NCBI RefSeq assembly: GCF_932526225.1
Contig: NC_064035.1
Span: forward strand, 13,088,566 to 13,152,565
From: Nematostella vectensis
Taxonomy: Eukaryota; Cnidaria; Anthozoa; Actiniaria; Edwardsiidae
Length of the DNA: 64,000 bases
Direction of reading: 5' to 3'
The notes beneath the pieces are model-generated. The model saw only the letters and a list, made by a program, of their open reading frames with translations, did not search any database and was not told where the DNA came from. The position numbers and the translations under genes were made by a program. Below, one piece after another: positions 43,428 through 55,400 of this stretch; the first letter of the stretch is position 1, and each line of letters opens with the position of its first letter.

Positions 43428-46400
43428 GTAGGCTAGCCTATTAGTTCTTGTTTTTGTGCATTTGCTTTTCTGTGTTGTTACATTGTCTATGATGTTTGTT
43501 ACTGACGTGTTTAGGTCTGATTTAACAGGGTTCTTTCCCAGATGCTGACTAGAATGTTTGTATTTGTGGCTAGACGTCCTTTGATGCCTAGCAACTTTCA
43601 GTCTTTACCCAACTTGATCCCAAAAGGGGTTCGCAGTTGAGATAAGATCCAGAGGCATACCAAAACAATGCTATGAAAAACTGATCTGACTGGCAACAAT
43701 AGACCAGTAAAATCAAATTTTCATAACATGTTTTATTCCATTTTACTAACTAAAGTGAACTAACCAAATTACTAATAAAACTCGTTCATGATAGAACATA
43801 CTCTCACTTTATTATTATTGTTATTTTGCCATACGTGCTTATTGATTATAATGTTATATTATTATGATGCTCTGTAGAGTGAGTGTGTGATAAAAACCCT
43901 TGTTTGGCGCTCACTGTGTCTCTTGTCTGTCTGTAGAGAGGACCCCCTGGAGACCCAGGACCAAAGGGCAACAAGGTGAGTGGACAAGTCCTATGGCGGC
44001 TATGTCATGTTACAATACAGTGACTTCATGTTACCATATGGTGACCTCATGTTACCATAAGATGACGTAATGTTACCATACTGAGACGTCATGTTACAAT
44101 ACAGTGACCTCATGTTACCATATGGTGACGTCATGTTACCATAGGATGACGGAATGTTACCATGCACTGACGTCTTGTTACAATACGATGACTTCATGTT
44201 ACAATACGATGTCCATATGGTTACCATATGGTAACGTCATGTTACCATAGGATGACATTATCTTCCCATATGGTGACGTCATGCTGCAATACAATGATGT
44301 CATGTTACTATACACTGACGTCATATTGCAATACGATAACGTTGTTGCTATAGGTGACATGTTACCATACGATGACATAGTGTTACCATATGTGACGTTA
44401 TGTTACCGTACACTGACGTCATGTTACAATACGATGATGTTATCTTACCAAACGGTGGCGTCATGTTACCATACAGTGACGTCATGTTGCCATTGGGTGA
44501 CGTCATGTCACCCTTCGGTGTTGCCATACGTCATTTTACCAAATTATTAGTGTTTGCATCTAACTCTTCCTTTTTATCTTCATTGTAGGGTCAGCCTGGT
44601 GCCCAAGGTCGACCAGGAGCCCCTGGTGACCGAGGAGAGAGGGTAGGACACACCCCTTTTGGCCACACCCACCCTGTCCTTCCACTAACTTTGCCTGATC
44701 TAATTCGCAGGGATCAGCCGGTAGTGATGGACCCAAGGGCGAGGCTGGTGGTCCAGGTCCTCTTGGACCCATCGGACCCCCAGGACCTATCCTCGATTAC
44801 AATGACACAAGCGGCGCTGGACCTGATCCTATTTTGATTGGTTCGGTATGTGTTGCTTTGACTACTTATATCTACCAAATTTATTTAAATTTAAATTTTA
44901 AAATGAATCAGGGTTAATTCCTAGCAATTATTATGGATGGTATATATTTTTCCATCTCTTTGTCAGATCGTGAGATCTAGAGACTCTAAAGGCCCAGGCG
45001 CTGGCGGAATCATAGCTGAGATCCAGGGACCCCCAGGAGAGCCAGTAAGTTGGATTTAAATCAATCGTCTGCATGATTTGCGAATGCTGACCATGTCGAC
45101 TTGTTTTCCAGGGTCGACCTGGAAGTGCTGGTAGGCCCGGACCACGTGGTGCTGATGTAAGTACGAAAGAAAAACTCAAATAAGATAAAAACCACTCCTT
45201 CATTTGCCTCCATTGAAGGCCTTCCTGAAAAAAAGACACTGTCTGGTTCAGTGTCTGTGGTATCTGCTCGCTAATAAGTCTATTTGTTATCCAATAGGGG
45301 GAGAGAGGAGAGCCCGGAGAACCTGGAGCTGCCGGCGCGAAAGGCGCTAAGGTAAGGATCCACTTAAGTCATTCACTCATGTTAGGTATATGTTGACTTT
45401 ACTATACTACACTGCACTCATTTTAAGTACATGTTGACTTAACTATACTACACTGTACTATATTTAGTACTCATTTTAGTTAACATGTTGACTTTACTTT
45501 ACTACACTGTACTATATTTAGTACTCATTTTAGTTAACATGTTGACTTTACTTTACTACACTGTACTATATTTAGTACTCATTTTAGTTAACATGTTGAC
45601 TTTACTTTACTACACTGTACTATATTTAGTACTCATTTTAGTTAACATGTTGACTTTACTTTACTACACTGTACTATATTTAGTACTCATTTTAGTTAAC
45701 ATGTTGACTTTACTTTACTACACTGTACTATATTTAGTACTCATTTTAGTTAACATGTTGACTTTACTTTACTACACTGTACTATATGCAGTACTCATTT
45801 TAGTTAACATGTTGACTTTACTTTACTTCACTGTACTATATTTAGTACTCATTTTAGTTAACATGTTGACTTTACTTTACTACACTGTACTATATGCAGT
45901 ACTCATTTTAGTTAACATGTTGACTTTACTTTACTACACTGTACTTTATTTAGTACTCATTTTAGTTAACATGTTGACTTTACTTTACTACACTGTACTT
46001 TATTTAGTACTCATTTTAGTTAACATGTTGACTTTACTTTACTACACTGCACTTTATTTAGTACTCATTTTAGTTAACATGTTGACTTTACTTTACTACA
46101 CTGTACTATATTTAGTACTCATTTTAGTTAACATGTTGACTTTACTTTACTACACTGTACTATATTTAGTACTCATTTTAGTTAACATGTTGACTTTACT
46201 TTACTACACTGTACTATATGCAGTACTCATGTTAGGTATGTGTTGACTTCAGGGAGAAGGCGGAGCACGAGGACCGATGGGAGAGCCCGGTAGAGATGGA
46301 AACGACGTAAGTATATCGTTGCTATGGTTTTCACATGTATGTATGATCTTCTAAATTACTTTTTGTTTTCTTTGTGTTTAGGGTCAGCCAGGTCCCCCCG

Positions 46401-49400
46401 GTCTAGTAGGAGAACCAGGACCAGAGGGTGAACCGGTAAGGGAGGCATCTTTCTTCCCCACACACACACCCACACACTTTGCTTTTAAAAAATATCACTG
46501 TCTCCACAATCATCGGTTGTCATCACGATCATTGTCTTTAAATCATCATCCTTTTCAATTTCATAATCGCCATCATCATCATTCTTACCATCATCGTTAT
46601 TATCACTATTGTGACTGTCCGTCTTTATTTTTTTCATTATTGCTATTATTATAATTACCATTTTCACTGTCCGTCTTCATTGCTATTATTATCATTACCA
46701 TTTTCACTGTCCGTCTTCATTGCTATCATTATCATTACCATTATCACTGTCCGTCTTTATTGCTATTATTATCATTACCTTTTTTACTGTCCATCTTCAT
46801 ACTTTCATTATTGCCATTATTGTCATCATCATTATCATCATCATAATCGTGGATGTCATTATTGCCATCATCATTATATCGTTGTCATTATCATTGTGAT
46901 TATCGCTAACATTGTGTTCATACTATTGTCATTACCATTGTCATCATCATTATCACCATCATCATGGGATGTCATCTTCATTATCGTCATCACCAATATC
47001 GTCCAAACTCATGTCTTTTTGTTTCAGGGACCCGTTGGACCAACAGGAGTTCCTGGACTTCCCGGTGTCAAGGGAGACAGAGTAAGTCTCAACATTTTCG
47101 TGGAATTTCCTGGATTTTTTTCTGACTAAAATTTTCTATTCCCAGGGTGAGCAAGGCGCAAGGGGAGAGAAGGGCGAGCAAGGCAAGACTGGGGAGCGGG
47201 TAAGTGGGCAATTTTTTATTGTGTAGTTGAGAAGTTACTTCTTCACGCGCTGAGGTTTTGTTGTTTACAGGGACCAGTAGGAGAAGCCGGTAGACCGGGA
47301 CAAAACGGATTACCGGTAAGTCTTTGTGTTCTTTTCTAACGGTGCTTGGTATCTTCAGTTTAAGTGATACTTTTTTGTGAAACTTTTAGTGCTTGTTTTT
47401 AAAAAATAAATTCAAGCTCCGTGACATCTCTGTCTAAAATAGAATACTTACCTAAATAGATTTTTCGCTTAATTTAGCCTTTGCTAATGTCTAAGCAGTG
47501 TCGTCATGTCTGTAGGAGAGCCCATGTCTCCGAGTATAAAGGCTACTCTGTTTCATTGATGTCAAGTGTCGTTCTCCAATTGGCAGCAATATCTTTGCTT
47601 TTCTGTTGTCATTGAAATATAGCCTTGTATGTGAGTCAGTTTAAGGGAGATGTTTGTCTGTTCTTATGGTAACCTTGTATTTACGTCACTTGTAGGGAGA
47701 TGTGGGTCCGCGTGGACGCCGGGGACCCGATGGCTCGCCCGGAAAGATCGTGAGTCTTTTTGTGAATCTGCTTATCAATTTCCTACTTCCTGGTTTTTTC
47801 AATTGTATTTACCGTATTAGGTGTTCCATAATGGTACTATCATGATGATCTATTGTTTAAATAATGTCTCTCGCCCCAGGGACCACAAGGACCTAGAGGT
47901 CAAGCCGGACCACAGGGAGCCGCTGTAAGTTGTCACTATACTCTTTTCTCTCGATTTACGCTGATACAAGGATTTTAAAGAAAAAAAGGTTTTAGGAATT
48001 TACGAGATTTTATCAGTCAATACAATCGGACATACTTTCCTGGTTACCAGGAGTTTTCTTGTTTTATGGATGAGCGTTGACTATGCAACTCAACCAGGCC
48101 TCTCTTTCTCTTCTCTCAGGGCAAATCAGGCGCCCCTGGGCCACAGGGATCCCAAGGTGTTCCTGGCACTAAGGGTGACCGCGGAGAGCCTGGTGCTGTA
48201 GGACCTCGAGGCCAGCAGGGTGAGGAAGGACCCACTGGGCCTGCTGGACCAAAGGGTGATGCCGGCAAGAACGGACAGGACGGCAGGCCTGGATACGATG
48301 GAGCCAAGGGAGAACGCGTAAGTGGACGACCTTAATGTTGTCATATGAGACGTAAGTGGACGACCTTAATGTTGTCATATGAGACGTAAATGGACGACCT
48401 AAATGTTGTCACATGAGACGTAAGTGGACGACCTTAATGTTGTCATATGAGACGTAAATGGACGACCTAAATGTTGTCACATGAGACGTAAGTGGACGAC
48501 CTTAATGTTGTCATATGAGACTCTTAAATGAATTGTTGAATCTGTAGGTGTTACCATCTATGGGTTTTGATGTTGTGTTCTGTTGTTGTGTCCGATGAGT
48601 TATGCTGTTACATCTATGGGTTTTGATGTTGTGTTCTGTTGTGGGGTCCGATGAGTTATGCTGTCACATCTATGGGTTTTGATGTTGTGTTCTGTTATAG
48701 GGTCCTCTTGGTGCAATGGGCATCCCTGGATCACCTGGCCCTGATGGCTCGCCCGTAAGTATCCCATATTCCTCTTCCTGTTGCTTTTATTTGTCTACGT
48801 ATCTTACAAGAGAACACAATGACAGGGGGAAATACGTTTCACACGCAACTTCGACGTAGAAAACAAATTTCATACGTTTCTACCAAAACTGCATGTTTAG
48901 TCGTAGAGATCCTAGGTTTGTTAGATTCTCCTTCCTATTGCTTCTGGTTTTCTAGTACATTACAACTTATAAGGCAACTTTAGCTCGATTACAGGGGGAA
49001 ATACATTTAACACGTTACTTCGACGAATCTTCATAGGTTGGAACCAAAACCATGTTACTTTAGTCGTAAAGATCCTAGGTGTATTTTGGTAACTTGGAAA
49101 TAACTTGGAGGTAACTTGGTTTAGTTGGTTTTGATAAAACGTTAAACCGTGATTGCTTCGTTGGTATTAAAAAAATATTTGCTATGTACTGATAAGCTCC
49201 ATAATAGGTGTTTTTTTGTTTTTGTATTTTATACGAATAATTTTTCCTTGTGTTTTAGGGTCTGGCTGGGGCACCTGGAGCTGCTGGCAAACCCGGAGAT
49301 CGGGTAAGCAACCGTAAAATAGGGGCATACAGGCCTGTACCCAGGATTTTTCTTTGGGGGGGGGTGCGAAATCCGAAAAAGTGGACCTAATTTTTCCGGG

Positions 49401-52400
49401 GGGGAGTTCTCTGAACACCCCGAAAAAAACATAAAAGGATTTTTTATGCCTTTGCAGTATTGCATTGTTTATTGTCGAGTTTGGCTATATACCAGATTGA
49501 TCTAGCTTATGCTTTAAAGTTTTGTCTACAAATAGCACGTCTATTGAGAACCTAAAGTGGACCTTCAGCCGTTGTGGGGGGGGGGTTTGCACCCCCCTGC
49601 ACCCCCCTGGGTACGGGCCTGGCATATGAGAAGCGTATCTTGAATGAATAAAACCACAGCCATTGTCTCCATCCACAAGGTTTTCTGCGAATAATTACAA
49701 GGCAATAAACAAATGGTATCTTAAAGAATGTCGAACATCCACTCCTTTGTTATTGTTCATTGTTGAAAATACAACCGTTTATTCGCAAGGAAACCGAATG
49801 AGGAATGAGGTCTGATAAGTTATTTACGGTAACTGATTGAAAATATCTTACTCGCATTACATCGTTAGCCGATGGAAATGGATGGTTTGTGTGCATCGGC
49901 ATTGAGCGGGAGCATAAAATGGCGGCGTGATTGGCCTTCTTTAACAGCCAAAACCGACATCCCAATTTTTTTTTATTAATATTCCCTCGCTCATAATTTG
50001 TTTTTGTGCCTACGAATACAGGGAGCACCTGGCAAGCAAGGCAAGCAGGGAGTCAGTGGGGAGAAGGGGAACCAGGGCAAACGTGGACCTGCTGGCGCTG
50101 TCGGACCTCTTGGTACCACAGGAAAAAGGGTAAGCCGGCGGGCACTAAATCCGGAACAAATAACCGGATCAGTTACTACAGGGGTTAACGGTACCGTTGG
50201 TGCTTCCTTAATGCTCTCATTGCTACCACAGAAGCTTTTTTGATGCTCGATACAAATAACAAGGGTTCTCTTAGAACTGAGGTTATGCCTTTTTGACCGT
50301 ACCTTGTTTGTGTTTTCAGGGCAAGCCCGGCCGTAAGGGACCTGCTGGAGCTCAAGGCCCCACTGGACCTACCGTAAGTGGCATGGCATCGATTCAATCA
50401 TGGAACGTGTTCATCGAATGCTGAATAGTTCTTTGATTTTCCCAGGGTGAGCAAGGTGCTGTTGGATTCCAAGGAGCTGATGGAGCACAAGGAGCTAAGG
50501 TACGAGTAGGGCCCGAACACTGCACGAAATTAGCATGACAAGGTACGATCAGGGACCGAACACTGCACGACATTAGCATGACAAGGTACGATCAGGGGCC
50601 GAACACTGCACGACATTAGCATGACAAGGTACGATCAGGGACCGAACACTGCACGACATTAGCACGACAAGGTACGAGTAGAGCCCTAACACTGCACGAC
50701 ATTAGCATGACAAGGTACGAGTATAGCCCGAACACTGCACGACATTAGCACAACAAGGTACGATCAGGGGCCGAACACTGCACGAGATTAGCATGACAAG
50801 GTACGATCAGGGGTCGAACACTGCACGACATTAGCATGACAAGGTACGAGTAGAGCCCGAACACTGCACGAAATCAGCATGACAAGGTACGTTCAGGGGC
50901 CGGACACTACACAACCCAGGAGACAAGACAAGACTATACATTAGTCCAACACTACAATTTGCCTCAAATACTAGCGTTTGCACATAGTGCAGAAGACATT
51001 TATATGTCGATTATGTTGAAGAGATGAGAAAAAAATATCAGGGCCGTAGCAGGGGGCACGTGCCTCCAATTTTTGCAAAAATTTTCAGGAACTGACCAGT
51101 AGGGGGCGTGGCTGTGCCCCCCATGTTTTCTTAATGTCTCTGTATCGTGCCCCTCCAATAGTTTGAGGCCTGCTACGGCTATGAATATAATTCCTCTGAT
51201 ACTTTCAAATATGATGCGACATGGTAAGGGTCCAAACAAATAGACCGCATCGCCGTATTGACTTACATCTGGATGGCTTACATGAGTTTTTCTTATAGGG
51301 AGAGCGTGGACCTAATGGCGCACCTGGTGAAAACGGAATGAAGGGAGAGCGGGTAAGTACCGGCCATGCAAGGGTTCATCTCATTTCAGTACTGCCATTC
51401 ATGTCCGCAAGTGGCGAGAAAGCATCATTAATGCCTGGTGATTATCATTTTTAATTTTTGCTATTGTTGTATAGGGTTCCTCTGGTCGTCCTGGAGATGC
51501 TGGAAGACCAGGCCAAAGAGTAAGTTTTAGCATTAATAAACTACTTACTCATAGTCCTTAAATCTTGTTATCTTGAATCCAAATCCAAATTTCTTGATCT
51601 TAGTCCTTATATGTTATCATGTATGTAGAAATTTGTTGGTCTTAGTCCTTATATGTGAAAATCTCGACTGATATGATAATTTTTCTCCCTCAGGGACCAA
51701 CAGGCATCCCTGGCAAACCCGGCAAACTCGGAAACGCTGGAGTACCCGTAAGTAACCTTTTCTCGTGAGCTGCTCATTCAATGTGTATGGAAAGCGGGGT
51801 GCAGTTCCGTTCTGTGCAACTTTGTAAGGCATGCATTTTCCTTAAGAAGATGATCTTTAGAAACGTAAGACTTGGTAAGAAGGCCAGGCTGTAACCAAAT
51901 CAATTAGGTCACAATTCATCAATCTCCCTATTGGCAGGCGTCACTTTCTAGTTTTGAATGTGCGGTAACACCACTAAACTCACGTTTCCTCATTCCTTTA
52001 GGGTATTCCCGGAGACGACGGGCGCCAAGGACCCCCTGGACCACAGGGATCCCGAGGTGTCACCGGACCACCTGGATTCAATGGCGATAAGGGAGCCAAC
52101 GTACGTTGCGTGAATCTGTTTCACAATAGTCTCCCCCCCCTTTTTTGTACTGTTCCTTAGTTTGGTGTCACTATAACACGCGTATTGTGGTGCGCGTAAT
52201 TGCTCATGTTTTTGTTCTGACCACAGGGAGCCCCTGGACGCGCGGGTGACCGCGGAGCTCAGGGTCCTCAAGGACAGAAGGGAGATAAGGGAGGAGCTGG
52301 AGCACGTGGTCTACCTGGCGTGGCTGGAACGCCTGTAAGTAAATTACAGATAACTAGCATTGCGGACTGCCTGGTACTGATAGAACGCCTCTTTGTATGT

Positions 52401-55400
52401 TGATAGCTACTGGAGACCCCTTATACCAGAAGCAATGATTTTTGCTTAAACGTATAAAATCAAAATTTGGATGATGATTGAAAGCAAGCAATGCTTTCTG
52501 TGAATGTTCAGTGAAATGTCGCCGTATATTAAGCTTTCCTGCATCTTCGATGGCATGATGTGTGATCAGTGTTTGTATGTATGTATCACCAACTGCTGCT
52601 TAATGCAGTGATACATATATTAAATATACATATGCTCATAATTTGCTTTGTTCTTTATTCAGGGAAGACAAGGAGAGAGGGGTGAGAATGGACTTCAAGG
52701 GTCTCCTGGGCCTCAGGTAACAACTGGCACCTTCTATATCATCCTTTATCTATTTTCTTGTGACTTTTGGACCTCTCTAAGGTAACCTCTTAAATGCAGT
52801 CTATCATCGCCCTTTTATGACCCGAATCTCTGAGGTTCATTTTATCTCTTGGTTTGGTCTATCCATAGGGACCAGTCGGACCAATTGGAAGAACTGGAGA
52901 GACTGGCAAAGTGGGACCACCGGTAAGTATTTGATGTTGCTAACGTCACGTTATAGATCGTCCCTCGTGGCTTCTCGTTGACGCTGTGCATGTATTTCCA
53001 CAGGGACCCCAAGGAGAGCGCGGTAACGATGGTAAACCTGGAGAGCAGGGAGAGCGTGGAGCAGTAGGAGAAGTTGGACCCACAGGATCCCCCGTGAGTA
53101 GGCTCTGACATATGACATTTTGATAAAATTCTTGTGCAAACTTGGATACGACTGTGTTTTCGATTTGTGCCCTGTGAATGGTGTTGTTGACATTGTTTTT
53201 GTTAGGGGGTTTCTTGTTGTTTTTGATAATTAATACCCATTTAACTTTGTGCCTTTCTGTTACGTTGTGTATTGTTGTTTTATTATCGTGCATGGCTGTA
53301 ATGAGTACACATTAACTGCCTTGCAAAATGATGCTGAAATTACTTTAGTATTATAGCTGTATGTTGTTATTACCAATTCATCAGTACCATTATTTTTTTC
53401 TATGTTTTCCACGAGTGTTGTTGTTGTCATCGATGGTGGTGTTGGTGTCGTCGATGGTGGTGTTGGTGTAGTCGATGGTGGTATTGGTGTCGTCAATGGT
53501 GGTGTTGGTGTTGTTGATAAATTTGCTAAGTACCATTTACAGTATTCTCCACAAGTGCTGTGGCTAATGTAAACGTTGATGGTTGTTGTAAAGTTTGCGG
53601 CTTGCGAGATTATTATTAATTGTTTTTATGTGATCTATCAATGAAGCTACGGTTGTGTTTCAGGGACCTGCTGGTCAACCGGGAGTCAGTGGAGAGGCTG
53701 GTGCTGACGGAACACCGGTATGTACTACATATAATCTTTGTGACTTGCGTACCAAATGCGTACCTTTTTGCGTGATGGATGATTAGCTAGATACTTGCAA
53801 ACTCACTCCCAATAACTAGACATTGAAATGAATATGAATTGTACACCTATTATTCTATATGAAATACTTTTTTTAATTAAGTGGTCCTTGATTTGTTGGG
53901 ACTTTTGACTTTTGAGCACATTAAAAGGAGACACTGCTGACCCAGATGCAAATGAGCTTTCGAAAAGCATCGAGCACCTTTTCCTCTAAGCCGCTTAATA
54001 TGAGATATCACTTGTTTTCAGGGAGACAAAGGCCCAATGGGCAAACCTGGACCGGCGGGATCATCTGGAGGACTGGTAAGCACAACCTCACTCTCATGTC
54101 TAGAAACCTTAACAATCATTTTCATGTGTGTGACTCTCTTCCAGGGTCTCCCCGGCCCTCGTGGAAGGCCTGGATACGCAGGACCCAAGGGCGAGCCTGT
54201 AAGTACTACGTTGTTGCTTTCTTTATCTCCAACATTGTTTGGATTCCTAAGATATAACAAAATATCAGTATATGCTTTAGCTAAAGCTAGCCGTACCTCA
54301 TGATATTTAAGTTGTTTTATGTGATTATACAAAGGGCGAGAGAGGTCGTATCGGTCCAAATGGAAGGTCCGGCAAAGACGGAGATCCTGTAAGTACCACG
54401 TGACCACGTCATGCGCAGAACTGTTAACCGCAGCTGAAGCAGCTTAGAAAGCTCAATTTGAGACAAGACCCATTGTGGCACACCTCTTTTTTACCCCCAC
54501 CCCCCCCCCCCCCCCCTAAACCAACCCCTCGCAAAACAAACCATGCCGCGCAATTATTGAAGCAGTACTTTTATTGGTCATCAGCAACATAGTTGGAATG
54601 GAATGGGCGGGAAAACACGACAAACAGAAACGCGTAGTTAGGGGTGGACGCCCCCTTCCCCTTATCCAAACTTGTTATAGATGTCTCGAAAGTTATCTTT
54701 GCTTGAACCAGTTGAAAACCGTTGCTTAGATTTGTCGTTTGATCTCGTATCCAGGGTAACGACGGTGCTAACGGAGCTCCAGGCCCTCCAGGTGCCTCCG
54801 GAGAGAAGGTAAGTGTATCCCTTGAGAGTGCTGGTCTCTCCTGTTTCCACGTTAACTTCAATTTTCTTTGTCTTGTAGGGTTACGCTGGAACCCCAGGTG
54901 TTCCCGGAAGACGCGGCAAGAACGGCGAACAGGTGACCATACATGTTCTTAGGAATCCACCGGGGATATTTTTCCTTTTCACAATCGTTTTAACTGTATC
55001 TTTAGTGTACAGTGAAGAACTTCACTATGTATACCGTATGTTGTTGTCTAATGATATGGAATATTGTTGGAAAAGTGTCAGCGCTCGTTGGATGATTGTA
55101 TACTGATGTTTTGTCGTGTTTAGGGAGAGCGTGGCCAACAAGGATCCTCCGGCGCTTCTGGTCTTCCAGGACGTCCCGTAAGTAATAGGATACAGAGGCC
55201 TTCTCTGAATTGTTCAGTTTTGATTTGATTTCGTTTCGAAATTAATGCTTGTTTTACACAGGGATCCCCTGGACCGGCAGGAGCTCCCGGACTTAAAGGA
55301 CCTCGTGGCGAGAAAGGAGCTAAGGGCGACCGTGGATCCAAGGGACCCAAGGGTGTGCAAGGAGGCGCTGTGAGTACATCACGTGTACATCACGCGCCAT

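Noticed and set aside
45485-46246. 253-codon hydrophobic repeat frame as a membrane protein
   Set aside because: 54-bp tandem repeat inside collagen intron 9, bounded by good donor and acceptor sites.
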